DNA of 64,000 nt from Zerene cesonia (GCF_012273895.1 NC_052111.1:4092001-4156000); one strand, 5' to 3'. Shown: positions 33,698 through 47,741, counted from the stretch's first letter. Notes: a model not told the origin generated them from the letters alone. Made by a program: numbers and translations.

Positions 33698-36600
33698 ACA
33701 AACGACTCAACGACTTAGCCATATTTTATACGGGTTTGATATTTCCTCATGAAATTAATTATTTTTAAATGTTAAAAGTTCAGATTATAAAAAAAAATTA
33801 AGGCCATTATGATAAATAACAAGCATATAGGTTTACTAATTAAAACCCAAAAAATCCAAAATCCACCTGACTTATTATGACTTTTAAATGATAGTGGCAT
33901 TTTTGACAAGAACATGTTCCGTAAAATATCTTTTTCAAGCTACCTCATTATATCCTTAGCTAATTAAATTTAAATTTTGTAGTGGTGTTTCTGATGGATC
34001 ATCTAAAAATATATACTTATTACTTTCATAAATGACTAGTAAAATTTAGTGCTCTACATGAGTAACCAGGCGACATTAAATTAGTATTATTGTTTTCAAT
34101 GTTTGGAATTGCTTTCTAAACTAATATACTTTTTACATATACAATTTTGTACTCATTGCATTGGATAAAAGTTCGAACTTCATAGACTATAATACAGAGA
34201 ATTAACGGTAGATTATTACAATACACTTCATTTAACATAGATACACATAGATACATATCTACAATAAAAGAAAAGGTAATAACAGATTTTTTGCTTACGT
34301 AATATATGCTTATACCGCTATAGTACATTTAAAATATGAGTTCATTATACATTTAAACAGTACTAAAGTTATAAAGTTCCACAAGGAAAACCTTTTCTGT
34401 AGATTCCAATAAGCCCTATTGGAATAACAGTTGCGGTTAAAAAATATGTTTAACGTGACGTATGTCGAGCATGTGGTTACAGCGACACACCCACACATGC
34501 CTTCCTTCCTTCTTCATGCCTTTCGATAACTGTGAAGGCCGAATAGAGATCACGTGTTTATGCCTACTGAAACTCTCGTCCACAGCAAATTAATTTCACG
34601 TGTATCTTTAATTAAAAACATTTTCCATTGCGAAATACTTTACTACTTTTCCGTTGCAGTTATCTTGTAGAAACTATAATTTTTATGATGCAATATATTT
34701 TTCTCGTTTTGAAAAATTTGGGTGTGGCCCATTAAATGACTCATAGCGTACCTACTTGTAGTATAATAGGAGATAAGAATTTGAAATGTCATTATGACGG
34801 ATTAATTATGAAACTCATAGTATGACTGCAGTCACGAGTTATTGTAGATAGGTGATATATCGTATGACGTGTGGGGGCTTGGTGTATTCAACCAATCAAC
34901 GACTGCCACAGTACAAATGCGTCAGAGTCGGAAAATAGATTTATGAAACAATACGAAACCGAGCCAATATAAAAAATAACAAAGCAACTTATATAAATTA
35001 GGTAGCACAATTTATTAAAAGATAATTATTAATTTACAATAGAGGTAGGTACATACCTACCTATAAGCAAGGCCGCCTTAAGTTATGGGGGGAGCATTGG
35101 GGCCATTTTGGAGAGAAAAAGCGCTTAGCTTAAGAATATCATATCGACTATTTAATTAAATATTATTGTGATAAAATTGCTTGTCAAACTTTTACCTGCA
35201 GAATAGTTACTGGTGGTAAAAATGAGCATGTTGCTCAGTTTTTACGTCCATATTGATGACATTATAATTTAAAATTTATTACTAATTTTAGTACATGGAA
35301 CGGTTCTTAATTTTTAATGCTATTGTTTATACATTAAGCATTCAATCTATAAATAATAGCACAGTAGCAGGTCATTGTCTTTGACGCCTAGAGACGTATA
35401 ATTCTGATGTAACTATTGCAATACTTGCCAACGGTCCTATAACTCGTGTGTGTTATGTATACAATAGCTGCGGTATTCGAATCTCTATGCAGTGCCTATT
35501 TTATCAAGTAAAGTTTAACTTTCACAACAGCCAATGTCAACAACCTCGTCACACCTCCTTTCATTCATTCTACCTATCCCTAGCTGATGCTATTTTTAAC
35601 TCAGAAACTATAAAGTTAGATAACGAAAGAATGTCGGTATAAATTGAAATTTTCTCTAATACATTATTCAAATAAGAAGAAATGTTTTGTTAGTCCAATT
35701 AAGACAGTAATTCAACAGCAAAAATTACGAAAGTCCACGTCAACTCACAACTGATATTTTACTTGCTAATTGAAGGAAATGTGACTATGGTAGTTTAGTA
35801 TGTGGAATAGGCGAAATTAGTTTTCAGTTGTCACAAATTATTCACATTAATTAGAGCAATAACAGATGTTTATGATTTCGCTGTGTTACACCATTTCTTT
35901 TTCATTTACTATGATGATAACCTCATTCGATATTACATAATCTTTTACATTTTTGTGTTTGCTATTACCGATTTTAGAATTTCTATGCAAGACTATAAAT
36001 TTCTATATAATTTTATGATAGGTGTTTGAATTGTGTGTGTGTATAATAAAGTGTTTCGCTTTTCTATCGGAAATTATGAAGATGTTGCGTGACTATTTTA
36101 TTATTTAATAGGAAGGTTTATATTCGATTGCTTATTCGTTTGATTTGTTGATGTTTTTTATATTATATTAATCTATTATAGTAGTAGCCTATAATAGTAA
36201 TCTAATCTACAGTCTTGTGTATTACTTATTATTTGTTACCAAAATAAATAAATATTTGGTTTTATTCGTGATACATTTTTTGTATGTCTTTATAGGACTG
36301 TATATTGTTCTTATTATACGTCGTAAATTACACACATAATTGTTAGCACTGTACAATTTGCTATAAAGATAACACCTTCATATCTAAACACCAATTAAAA
36401 GACACTGACTTCAATAAGTTCAATGTACGTCAATTAAAAAGTAATGAAAAATTATAGAAAAATCGTTGACTTATAAATATCGTTTGTTAGAAAGACCGCT
36501 AACGATATAAGCAAAAAAATTTGTAAATAAATCATAAAAAGTCTAAAAGCCATTTTCACAAGTTCTAGACATGTAAGTCCTGTTTAGCTTATCTCAGCCA

Positions 36601-39600
36601 AAATGTATGAAAAAAGAAATAAAAAAGTGTAAATTAGACATATCAGAGATCGAGATTAAACAATCTTAAAGCTTTCTTGTCTCTATCTATATATACTTCA
36701 GAAATTATTTAAAATCGTCTAAACAGTTGATTCATAAATTCATAAAAGAAATAAATATGTGCTTAAACGCGACGAATCCCAGATTCTTGCAGAAATAATG
36801 CATTAGATATACATGATACATTTAATTATTGAATATTTATAAGCTCCAAATAAAAAAAAAACCGAACCAATGCCATTGGCCAGTTAATACAATTTATACA
36901 ACTCACAGCTGTAGAAGAAATTCTTAATGTCAGAAATAATATAGATAATAATATAGATTTACTCGTGTTTTTATTACAAGTTAAATAATTTTAACAATGT
37001 CTTAAAAATGAACATTAAATGCTTAGCAAATGAAATCCTTCACAGACATAGCTTCATCAGTATGTTCTAAACAAAATAAACGTCAAGAATGTTATTAAAT
37101 ACGACAACCACAAGGTAATAAATATTACGAGGATTAAATATTGATTGTTTAAATGATTATATAAATATGTACCGTGATTAATTGCGCAGTTGCAATATAC
37201 TCTCTATGTAGGTATCACAATAGATATCTTATTTGTAATTCACATTATATTACCACAATTATCTTAGCGGAATCCCAACACACAATGCATCTATGTATTT
37301 TACCCAAAGGAATTCTAGGTGTCTTCTAAATAGATTCATCAACATTCTACACCATCAGAATTGCACATTGTTTATAAAGTAATTGCGTCTTATTAAATGT
37401 TATTTATTTTAAATTTTATACGACGATATTATAATAAATTTTTATGTTTTAAATTTACACAATATGTATATCATAATAATGATGCCAGCAGTGTTTATGT
37501 AAAATGTAAACCTTTACTACATTAAATGATTAACAAGTAAAAATATTAAATAGGGAAAGCTTTTTCAATATAACAGATATAGTAGGTATAGTAGGAATAG
37601 TAGGAATTAAAAAAATACAATCCAACGCCTACTTTTCAATTTTGATTAACAAAGTATTATCAGGAAGGGAATAAGAACAACTTTTGAACAAAATGATTTA
37701 ATTTTATTTCTATGACATTATTTATTTATTGCGATACATTGACACAATTTAAAGCTCTTTTACCACAAAGTTACTTTAGTTTATTATGTTGGCTCATATT
37801 GTTAGATTTAAGCAGTTAAAGCTTGTATATCTAGAACCGACTGGTAGTAATAAAAGGAACAAATTGAGACAAAGATATTAGTTAGAGTCTATAAAGAGAG
37901 TATAGAGCAGCAATATTTCCGTTATAATGCTTGTTAATGTGAAAAATTTTGAATTGCATATTATTTAGAGAAGCATATGAAATACATTTTACAATGTAGA
38001 CAGGTAGGTATGTATAAACAATATTCAGCTGCAAGCATCCTTGATAAATAAACAATTAAACTGCTTAGTACACTAAAACCTGTCCTAGTTATAATGCTTA
38101 TGAAAACAATAATGTTTCACTTATATTTCAGACTTCATATATTCATTGTGTCTTTAATAATTTCATACATTTATTTTTGAACGATATCATTCATCAAACT
38201 ATCGAATTTTCTCGATTCGACCACACGATGTAACTGATTCGCGAATGCAGAATGTGGATATTACAATGCACTTGGTGTTCCGTTTCATAAACATCCACTT
38301 ATAATGCACTCGATCAGTGGAAAATTATTTCAGCTCGCAATTATAGTGTAAAAATCGTCAATGGAAAATATTAAGAAGACACCTATTTTGGTCGGGAAAT
38401 GGCAGTAAATTTTTAGATTATAATACAGAAGATTTGAACTGATTTAGAGTTACAAACTTTTTAGAGCGACTCTGACTTCCGAACTAGTTTAAAGTGTGTC
38501 TCGGGGGTCAGGCCTATTATTATAAAAAAATTGCAACATTTAAATTTCGCAAAGAAGATACATAGATGTATAGGAAAACTAATAAAAACAAAGACTTTTT
38601 TAATGTTCAATTAAGATATGATAATCTTGTATATTGTAGGTACGGCATTATATTATACATGTATCGATGCCATGCCGTTGGCCCTTATTGGCGCTTTGGC
38701 CTTTGGCTTCACACATTAATTTCATTAATCCAACCATTGCTTGTTCTACTTTAAATAATTAGCATTATTTTGGATACAGTGTTTAATGTACATAAAAAAC
38801 GGAGGCTCGATACTTACATCTCGTATACTGGATACCCTATGCGAAAAAAATTTGCTCTTTCAGGAAGATTCCAAATACATAGTTCCGCAATAAACAAACT
38901 GAAATAATTGCGCATATCCCATTGCTATTGAAGTTTATATTCAGCTCTCATAAATAGGGAACTTGCAAGTTAACTATAGATTGTTTATGGGTTCGTTACC
39001 GCAGACACGTAGTTATGTTCATATATATTCATGTACCTCTGAAACTTTACTACACACACAGATATGATGATGCTTCATAAAATACGAATGGTCGAGGTAG
39101 GTAATATACTTATTTATTATTAACCTTGCATATTAGGTCTAAAAATCATTTTTGCAAGAAAAAGGGGGAAGCAAATAGACTATACAATATACTTGTAAGA
39201 ATTATGATAAAGTGTGCCATAAAAAATTGTGGCTGATGTAATTGCAATCGTTTTTGAGTTGTGATATCAATGTCAGGTAAAAAAATAAAGTTGATTGTAC
39301 AAAAATAATATTTCAAATAATCACAAAGTACGAATGGTAATAACTCTTGACATGACGCATAGCTAAAAATAGTTGAACAGATAAATTTATCGATTTTATT
39401 TATCAAAATCTAAATACAAAAGCCTCTTTTTGTCGTGCAATTTTTGTAATGTACTTCCCTTATCCAATGAACTTCCCTTTGTTTATGTAAAAGGTCTATA
39501 ACCTTAATTAAATTTCGAAGACTATTAAAAATATCACTTAATTTATTTATTGATAACGCGAGCCAGACTGTCCTTGTGCTAAAAATGCGAAACTATTTCA

Positions 39601-40034
39601 TTTACTTACATCAACTGGCACTAGGTTTATCCACACCATAAAATGAAGGAATATATTTATTAGTGCATATGATAGTTTAAGACGCGAGGAGGACATAGTG
39701 CGATTTTAATCCCGTTAAATCCCCGGACAGAATTTTCATTTGACTCCGCGAGCGAAGCTACGGTCGGAAAGATAGTCTTTCCACAAATTTATTCAAACAA
39801 AGTAGGTATGTATAACAACCGACTCTTATCTCCTCTAAGTACCACCAATTTTTTACGAAAAATAATTTTTAATGACTGAGTTTCAGGTAGGTATAATATG
39901 TCGCAAGATATTTGCAGAAATATGATATCATAATTATGATTTATGCCTAACGTTCGATAGACATCGGCTGACGCAATAATTACTTCTATTCAAGGCTGAC
40001 TATAGTCCGATGCATTGAAAGTTAAGATTACAGT

Positions 40035-40115
40035 TACCGCCGAGCGCTGTGATTGGTCGCCATCGGAGGCCTGGCCGGGTGTGGCGAAACGTGTCTGTAC
40101 ACTTCGATCAAAATA
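40035..40115. promoter_or_regulatory. GC-richer islet with CCAAT box, candidate promoter
   Basis: Against very AT-rich flanks this block is GC- and CpG-richer (ccgccgagcg, ccatcggagg, ggccgggtgtgg) and includes 'tgattggtcg', an inverted CCAAT box. Such islets in insects often mark promoters or first exons. No coding exon is visible beside it on either strand. Confidence 0.35.
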
Positions 40116-40539
40116 ATGCACGATATAAGTCCTTTTGATAAACCAATGTAACAATCATATATAATAAATTGTTATTTATAATATAACATTCATTATACGG
40201 TGTAGTTTCAGGTTTAATGTTGAAAATTGAAATTATTATTAGTTAGTTGCGAAATTAAAGATACCTCTAAGAGGAACGAATTTTGTTTTTTTTTACAACG
40301 GATGGGTACAAGGTCATGATGAAATTCTTTACAACAGGTATATGAACAGGTACTTACGTCAAATTCAAAATGAATTCGTTGAGTATTATATAATGAAACG
40401 ATTGAATGATAATTTTTACATATATACCACTTACCTAATAAAAACTCAGATTAATTTAGGAACCTACGTCACATATATATCTTTAATATGATATTACATT
40501 GGGACAACAGACGTAACGGATTTTATTTTGATTATTATT

Positions 40540-40580
40540 CCAGCTCAAGCCGGACGGAGTCGGGACGTGAGGCTAGTATG
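40540..40580 (+). mobile_element. Helitron-like 3' end fragment
   Basis: 'ctcaagccggacggagtcgg' followed by 'gacgtgaggCTAG' and T. The GC-rich tail ending CTAG+T matches the 3' pattern of the other Helitron-like copies in the window. The 5' end was not found. Confidence 0.4.
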
Positions 40581-42229
40581 TTATATATTCTTCTCGAAGC
40601 TCAAAATTATAATTTATATCTACGCATAGATAACAATTCAATTGAGTACATTACAATGTTACCTTCATAGAATTCCTGATGCCCATCTCTTCATCTGCAT
40701 CAAGCGATATGTATTATGTTTAAGCCGCTAATAAGTCTGGCGCCAGAAACCGTTGCTCATTGTGACCTACATCCTTTAGTTCTTGCATATAGATATAGGT
40801 AGATTTTGATATACAATGGCTAAATACAATAGTTAATACATGATTCAATAATACTTGGCTAATAAAGGAATTTTAGCATAGTATGCTTCTTACTTGTGGG
40901 ATCATGTGGTCTTTTCAGAAAATGATATTCTTATTTCTTTAGTTTTTATTCCTTTCCCAGGTCTCAAACTATCTTTGTACCATATCATTGATTCAAATTA
41001 TTTAGGTGGTTTATGAAAATCGTTGTAAATTTAAATAACAATTAGTACATAGCAGTAGGTACTACCAGGAGCATATACTAGTATTTATGTTAAACTTTAA
41101 ATTCGTTCTCCATGTGTATTAATCCACAACACCATATTTTTATTGTTTCAAGAAGCAATTGTGTCCTCAATTTTAATCGAAAAATAGTTTTTTGAAGCAA
41201 TACCAATGCGAGTTCATTAAAAATGCATTATTGAGATGCATGCAAACATGTTCTTGTTCAACGTACTATATCTTCACTACTGTATATATATTATTAACTT
41301 CTTCGTATTATGATCATTTTAATGTAGCTGTTTTTAAATCTAATTACGTTTTATTATTGTTTACTTTACAAACATGTCTTGTGTCTTTATATACTAGTGT
41401 GGCCAAGATTGTAATTTACGCAAATATACATTTATCTTTACCCTTCCAACCTGAAATTGTCGGTACCTACATATTTTTGCATAATACTTATATTGATGTC
41501 GTTAGCCGCGACATTATAAAGATTCTGTCATCTATATTATGAAAATATGATTCTGTTGAAGAAAGCGAATCACATAAAATCGCACATGCTGAAACAACTT
41601 CATTTCAAATTTCATGGTTTTAGTCATATATTTTTCGATACTTAGTCATTAGCATACATATAACAATAATTAATTTGCATGTGATGCTTAATTTATACAG
41701 AATTTGGTTGTTAAAAACAAAATTAGAATTATAAAGATTCGATTCCTTTTAATAAAAAAAATTGTAAAAAAAATAATGATAATGATTATGATGGAAAAAT
41801 GCACCATAAGTCTATAAAAAGTGAAGTGATTATATTATTAAAAAAATACAATTATATAAACCCATTCTTACGTCATCGCTATCGTATTGTTGTAATCAGA
41901 TTAGACCATTAGACATCAAATGTGATAAGTATCGGCGAATAATAACTGATAATTGTACTAATAAGTCATTACTAACAGTCATATTTGAATTAAGAATCCT
42001 TTAAAATTATCGTTTTAATTATAGTTTCATATAAGATATCACGTAGCTGAAAGTGTGCTAGGTAAATATTCGAACGCACACGACGTTAAAAATGGTCTAA
42101 TCACGTTTTGATGTTAACGCTGACTTGCAATTTTGAATAGTTGTGTTAAGATCAGATTGATTTTTGCTTTAAAATTTATCTTTCAACAACAAATGCGAAT
42201 CAGTATTATTATTAAGAAATTTATAAATT

Positions 42230-42442
42230 GTTATATTTTGCGCCAGGCACGAATATCCGTTTTAAATTTGACGTCGACGTCTCTAGCTCTCTAACTGACA
42301 TACCGATTTTGACGCGGTTTTCTTCATTTGAAAGTTTCTTGTAGTGGTTCTTAACTATGTTTAATGAAAAATAGTCAAAAATAAATTTCGGGTCAAATAG
42401 TTTTTTGCAAAACATTTTCGGCTCATTAATAATTAAATCCAA
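42230..42442 (-). repeat. Interspersed repeat fragment
   Basis: On the minus strand it contains 'aaccgcgtcaaaatcggtat' then 'gtcagttagagagc', a wording common in lepidopteran dispersed elements ('ccgcatcaaaatcggt...'). The 73-codon open frame across it is incidental. Confidence 0.45.
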
Positions 42443-44626
42443 TATATTATATTATGTATATTTTTATGTACTCGCTACCGCCTTATAAATCTGAAAGTGT
42501 TTAAATTTAGTAAGAAAGATCCGCATTCTTAAGTTAAGCTCTAACAAAAAACAGAATAGGACAGGGAAAGGATTATCTGCATTATTTGCTTTTAGCTTTT
42601 CACTTCAATTTTAGTCAATTCATTCTCTTCAAAACATGTTTATTCGGTCAAGATATCTGTTTATGCCGCAACATAGCTTGAAAATGCGAATCAATACAAC
42701 AGTCCAAATTAATATGACATTGCGTCTATCAATTGCTTACATAAATTGACTCTTTGGATTTTTCCATACCTCACGTAAGTATATACGAGTATATATTACA
42801 CGCCTTAAACAGGTCCCAGGAGTAAAATTCCATAATGCGCTCATTAATAAACAAATATCTATTACGTTTAATGCATCTGTAATTAATATGTCTTAAGGTA
42901 TGGCACCTCACATCTCGTCTATTGCGCATATGCCACCAACGTACCAAAACCATGATAAAACCATGATCTATAAATATTCATGCTCTCCTCACATTCAATA
43001 TGTCACCTCTGCATAGCCGTAGATATTATCTCTTAGATGCATGTTTGTTTGAATAGTTCTAGAATATACTTATTGTTATGCTTTTGCACAATATGATTTC
43101 CGTATACTTGAACACACGAACTAATATAATATGTATCTAGTAAGTAATATCTGTACTAACATTAAAAAAGGGGTAGGAAAGTGTAAATATTTTTTCTTAA
43201 ATGGAACGTTGTGTATAATTGGATAATTGTAGTTATATTAGTTTTGGTATATACAATAGAAAATATGTAAATTAAAGAAGTTACTCCGTGTATTTTAACA
43301 TTATAAAGATAAATTTTTTATGTAAAATATGAACATGACTTGCACTTTTCTAGTAACGGATGATAATCAACTGACCACATGAACAAAGCAATGATTTCTG
43401 AATAGCAAAAACAGTTTGGAAACGACGATAATTGTACGGTTTATCAGCAGATACTGAAGGGATACCTACACTGCGAAGTCATTGCTGTTAAGGATTTTTA
43501 TGAAACTTTTAAGCAGGTATTCTTGACTCCAAATTAAATAAAATTAAGATTAAAATGTCATATTTTTTTCAAAATGTTGGAATTGGAAATTCACTTGCAA
43601 GAACAGTAGATTTAACAACACATCAACAGTCGGTTATGGTATAGAGAAAATGTCGGAAATGAAATTCTTTATTGCTTATAAAAAGGAAAAAAAAGCAAGC
43701 AGAACATAAGATTAAAAGTAAGGAAAAGGCGGCCTTATCGCGATAGGTAGCGATTTCTACCAGGTAACCCTGAAAGTAGTAGGAAAAAAATAATTAGTAT
43801 CAATCGAGCCTTTAAAAAGTTAAGATATTTAGCAAAACCCAGCACCTGACAGTGTGTTGTTCATATATCGTCTATTAATAAAAGAAAAAAATACGACATG
43901 TTTATCAAGCTTTCAATTATGTGAAAGCAAACAATAGAGATATGTCGACATTTATTTCACACTAATCATGATTAATTACCATTTAGTCTTCCGTGATTTA
44001 TTAGTTACTAATGTGTACCTATTCTACTACATAGGCACTAGGCGGTGTTTAAGATTCATTGCACGTTAATTTTGGATGTCAAATCTTGTGCTATTCTCGA
44101 TACATACGCATAATCTGTCAAATTCTAGTCTTCCAGACGATAAACATAAGTACATAACATTATCTACAGTCTCAAATTACGTAAACAAAATTAGCTTTGT
44201 TAAAGAAATCCGCAAGCCATCAGATTAACCGCTGCCGTTTAGACCGGCCGCATGTAATGGTACACCTAGCTATTTTAGGCTCACATAACCACATTCTTTA
44301 TCTATAGTCTAGACTGGCTAGAATCATTAGGCATCGCTGGTCGTCTTAACTCATTAAAGCTAGGTAAATGCGTGGAGCGAACTGTACTTATTTATAAATA
44401 GAATCTGGATGCGACGTAGGGTCAACGAGTGCTTGTACTAGCACTATGGTTAACCTCTTTCATTTAGATTTTAGAATTGTGAAGAGATCTAATAGAGAAT
44501 ATATAGTTAACTACAAGATATGAGTGATATGTTAAAATAAAAACGGAATCGTGAGTAACATGAATTTATTTCAAATGCTTTTATAGTTGAGGAGTGTTAA
44601 GGAATTTGATTATATTGTGTAAAAGC

Positions 44627-44808
44627 CTATTTGCCCATTCTCTGTATGGACCATTCCTGTTGACACAGAGGACAGCGATTGTTTTGTTTCACCCACAGCG
44701 ACATGCAACAGAAATGGAAACTATGATTGCACTCTCCCCACACAACCACACAGTCCTGCTTCCCATACGAGTCCTTCTTACTCTCTCCTTGACATCGCAA
44801 GCAAGCAT
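44627..44808 (-). CDS. Roc2: RING-box protein 2 (RBX2/ROC2), last exon, partial
   Basis: On the minus strand an acceptor (TTTGTTTCAG) is followed by AT GCT..., phase 1, and 59 full codons to TAG at 44629-44627. The split codon is Asp. The exon encodes the C-terminal half of RBX2: CLRCQGESKK, DCVVVWGECNHSFHFCCMSL, WVKQNNRCPLCQQEW and SIQRMGK at the end. All RING-H2 zinc ligands expected in this part are present (CLRC, C-N-H-x-F-H, CPLC). RBX2 is the RING subunit of CUL5-type cullin E3 ligases and recruits the E2. The sequence after CLRCQ is longer than in human RBX2, as in insect Roc2. The upstream exons, carrying the MFSLKKWNAVAMWSW-type region, were not found and may lie in the N gap or beyond the window. 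Confidence 0.93.
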
Positions 44809-46049
44809 CTGAAACAAAAATGAGGCAATATTATTAAGGCATCTTTCACAACATTGAACTATTTCGCTGGCCCGTCAATCACTGTGGAAAATATTGTAAA
44901 TGATTCTATTACAAATATTTTGATAATGTAACTATGGGAGATCAATCAAGAAAGTCACGTATGAAAAAATGATTAAACGTTTCCGTTCATAAAGTTTCCA
45001 TATCCTAAGTAATGGTGGCGTGTGGTAATGATAACATTTTATGATCGCATTAGCACATCACTTAACATCCAATCAAATTAGAAAACATGGAATCATTGCT
45101 GACATAATGAGGGGAGTAAAATTATCATTGCTAATCACCATCCGACGCCATAACGTAACATTCTTAATGTTGCTGTTATAGCACTTATGTTGTTTATTTC
45201 ATAAAGGCGCCATTAAATTATAATTTCATTTTTAAACATTATTATTTTCATAATCATCCGCGTTGTTTGTTGTGTAATAGAGCTTATGAATAATACAATA
45301 CCTATACAATAAATTACTTCAATAATTGTCCATTTAATACTAGTTAGTACCAATTACCAAGTAATGTGTTATAATTTAAGTCATGTTATTTACACAACAA
45401 GTATTTTGTCTTGGATCTGTTCAGAAATATGTCGAACAAATCATTGTGGATAATTGAAGAAAATATTCTGTTTATGGCTAAAGATAAACTTGACCCAGAG
45501 CAGCTAAATCAATAAGGGTGGTGGCCTTCAAAAGACTTAGCAATTTGCTGAACATTACGAGGTAAGATATTTTTGTTATGTGGGTATCATTACCTTTTAT
45601 GCGGAGAGCGTTTAAACGAATAACTATTGAATCAACACATTCTACGGTTATGCGAATATTTACCTTGCTCTTACATAGCACTTTTAACTAATTTACGAAT
45701 GTTAAACAAGCCGAGATCGCTTTCTATTTCATGATCAACCTCCTTCAATTAAACAAGTTGGGAGTTAGAAAAGTTTAAAAACAAATTCTATGAAATGTGA
45801 ATATTAATGTGACATTGCCGGATGCTTGTCACGCCGCCGACCTACCTGAGTCGGTACCAATTCATGCCTGGGGCATTTCGCTATTTTTTATAACACGTGA
45901 TTGAACGTAACATTGAAATAAATAAAAAACTAGTCACAATGCTGATCGCTTTGTAATGCATATCAAATTTTATTGAATGCTTAAATATTAAACAAAAAAT
46001 CTAAACTGCCTTCAAATTGTCAGAACTAGACCAATTTTAATAGTACCAC

Positions 46050-46142
46050 ATGGTAAGCACTAGCTTTCACTTAAATACAGAATCATAAAAATCGGTTCAC
46101 CCAGCAAAAAGGTATCTCCTTTTTAGAAGTCGGCTGAATATG
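46050..46142 (+). repeat. Interspersed repeat, family B
   Basis: 'cactagcttt' ... 'aaaatcggttcacccag' ... 'agaagtcgg', related to the copy at 63600-63672 and, inverted, at 11028-11170. Confidence 0.6.
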
Positions 46143-46380
46143 TATTAAAATTTCCTGAGTTTCACAAGTTAACAATGTTTGCAAAGCTTTAAACTGTCAT
46201 TGACGTCGATATAGCGAGTCGGAAGCCATTAAAAATTAACGATGGTTTCAAAATTGGTATGGAAAAATACCTCACATTAACGCTGAAAATAGAATGAACC
46301 ACATTCTACAGCGGAAATGCGCCGAAACGCGATCAATGCGATTAGATTATGCTAAAATAACTGGAATCTTGTGGCAATAT

Positions 46381-46490
46381 TCATCATCATCATCATCATC
46401 ATCACTCCATATATGTTACTATTGCAGCAACGCAGGTCTCCTATGGTTTTTCAGGCCATAATCTATCATGCTGGCCAAGTGCAGGTTTTA
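46381..46490 (+). repeat. (CAT)n-headed interspersed repeat, copy 1
   Basis: About eight ATC/CAT units are followed by 'actccatatatg' and 'cgcaggtctcctatgg'. The same arrangement recurs at 58649-58710, so this is an element with a microsatellite edge rather than a simple repeat. Confidence 0.75.
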
Positions 46491-47551
46491 TGAAACACAA
46501 TATTGCATAATATACGTATATTACATAATTTAACTTCACTTGCTAATGTTTTATAAGCTTGGTATTAAACCATAACTCATTCAGAAAAAATAATTTCCTC
46601 ATTTTGATGAAAATGGGCAGTAAACCCTTTAAATTTGCTACATTTCAAGTTGAATTGTTCACTAAATCCGTTTGACTAATTGGCTGCATAAAAAAATATC
46701 ATAATTAAAAATTTTAATGAAGTATTAATATGAGAGACTTTCAATTCATATCAAGAATTTAATGTATCCCGCATTGTGAATTTTTTAAGCTGACTGATCT
46801 TCATGTTTGTGCATACTGCATATGCATTACGTCTTATACCATTATTTTACCAGAAGCAAAATTAAAGCCTTGGCCTTCACGCTTCCTAGATATGAGATGA
46901 GATATAATTTGTCGCAAAATACTGAGTATAGCAGTATAGCAAACAATATAATTGTGCAAATACACAAAGCCAAGTAATGGCGTCATTCCTTCCAACACAA
47001 CATTTACTATGTAAATACGAAGCAAATATACATTCAATCACATATACTCTATGTGACATTGCACATGTATATATGAAGTTTAAGTAGAAAGTGAAAAACT
47101 ACTTCGATATGTAATAATTATAGTTGTCATCGTTGATTGTTCAAGTGTTTTTTTTTCCTTATCTATTCTAATAAGAATAAAATGGGAAGCTTTTGTCACT
47201 TGTTTAAATTGTATGATTTTATGTAATTATTTAATAGTACAAATATTACATAAGCCTTAATAAATATTAAGCCTCTTGAAAATATCCGTGAGGTAGCACT
47301 CGTGTCCATTTAGTTTTAGAACATAACTTTTGTTTATTATTCGTTATGTAAACAACTTGTATTTAAAAATTTTAGATATAGTTCACATTTACAAACATAG
47401 TGTTCCTATATTCCTATAGTATAAATATATAATGTGTTAATCAATTAATCAATACACATAGTGATTTTAATGAAATTAGTAAAGGGGACTGTGGGATTTG
47501 GGTAAATGAATATTACAATGATCAAATATTACAGCATAGTAAATAAATGAG

Positions 47552-47741
47552 TCATATTTCAGGTCGATTTGCATCGAGAACGTTCTTTGACTGGAGTTGT
47601 GCCCTAGATATATTATCCAAAAGTGTACGAGGTGATTGATCTTCTGAAGTATATTTATGCAGTAAACGAGTAACTAATGAAATGTCCTCACCTTGCTTCA
47701 CAGTAACGAAAAAAAAAACAGTCACTGTTAGAGTCAGAGTA
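47552..47741 (-). CDS. Isolated minus-strand exon: hydrophobic leader plus short peptide, 62 codons
   Basis: A good acceptor (TTATTTTCAG, complement of 47742-47751) opens a frame of 62 codons, after one split base, to TGA at 47554-47552. It reads TLTLTVTVFFFVTVKQGEDI, then SLVTRLLHKYTSEDQSPRTL, then LDNISRAQLQSKNVLDANRPEI. The start is a signal-peptide- or membrane-like segment and the rest is an amphipathic, helix-prone chain with no cysteine. There is no ATG in the exon, so an upstream exon must supply the start. None was found up to the N gap. A strong internal donor (CAAG|GTGAGG, near 47694) means the exon could instead stop after the hydrophobic part. I do not recognise it. It could be a small secreted protein or peptide precursor. 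Confidence 0.45.

Larger units (their letters stand above)
32904..44626. other. Gene-poor interval (except the candidate at 33260-33697)
   Basis: About 11.7 kb without a supported gene. It holds repeat fragments near 40540-40580 and 42230-42442, a copy of the 3430-type repeat on the minus strand near 40950-40990, and a GC-richer islet at 40035-40115 with a CCAAT box. The remaining long open frames (for example 41192-41542) have no splice context and read as AT-rich chance frames. It may be an intron of a gene whose exons lie outside the window. Confidence 0.5.
44809..47551 (-). other. Probable RBX2 intron or flank
   Basis: No exon could be supported. Contains a family-B repeat at 46050-46142 and the (CAT)n-headed repeat at 46381-46490. 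Confidence 0.45.

Noticed and set aside
41192..41542. 116-codon plus-strand open frame with hydrophobic stretches, superficially chemoreceptor-like
   Set aside because: It starts at TTG, lacks splice context or family motifs, and one chance frame of this length is expected in AT-rich DNA of this size.
44594..44812. 72-codon plus-strand frame
   Set aside because: It is the shadow of the RBX2 RING exon, which is unmistakable on the minus strand.
46381..46405. Simple ATC microsatellite or CRISPR-like array
   Set aside because: It is the edge of a dispersed repeat. There are no spacers and this is animal DNA.
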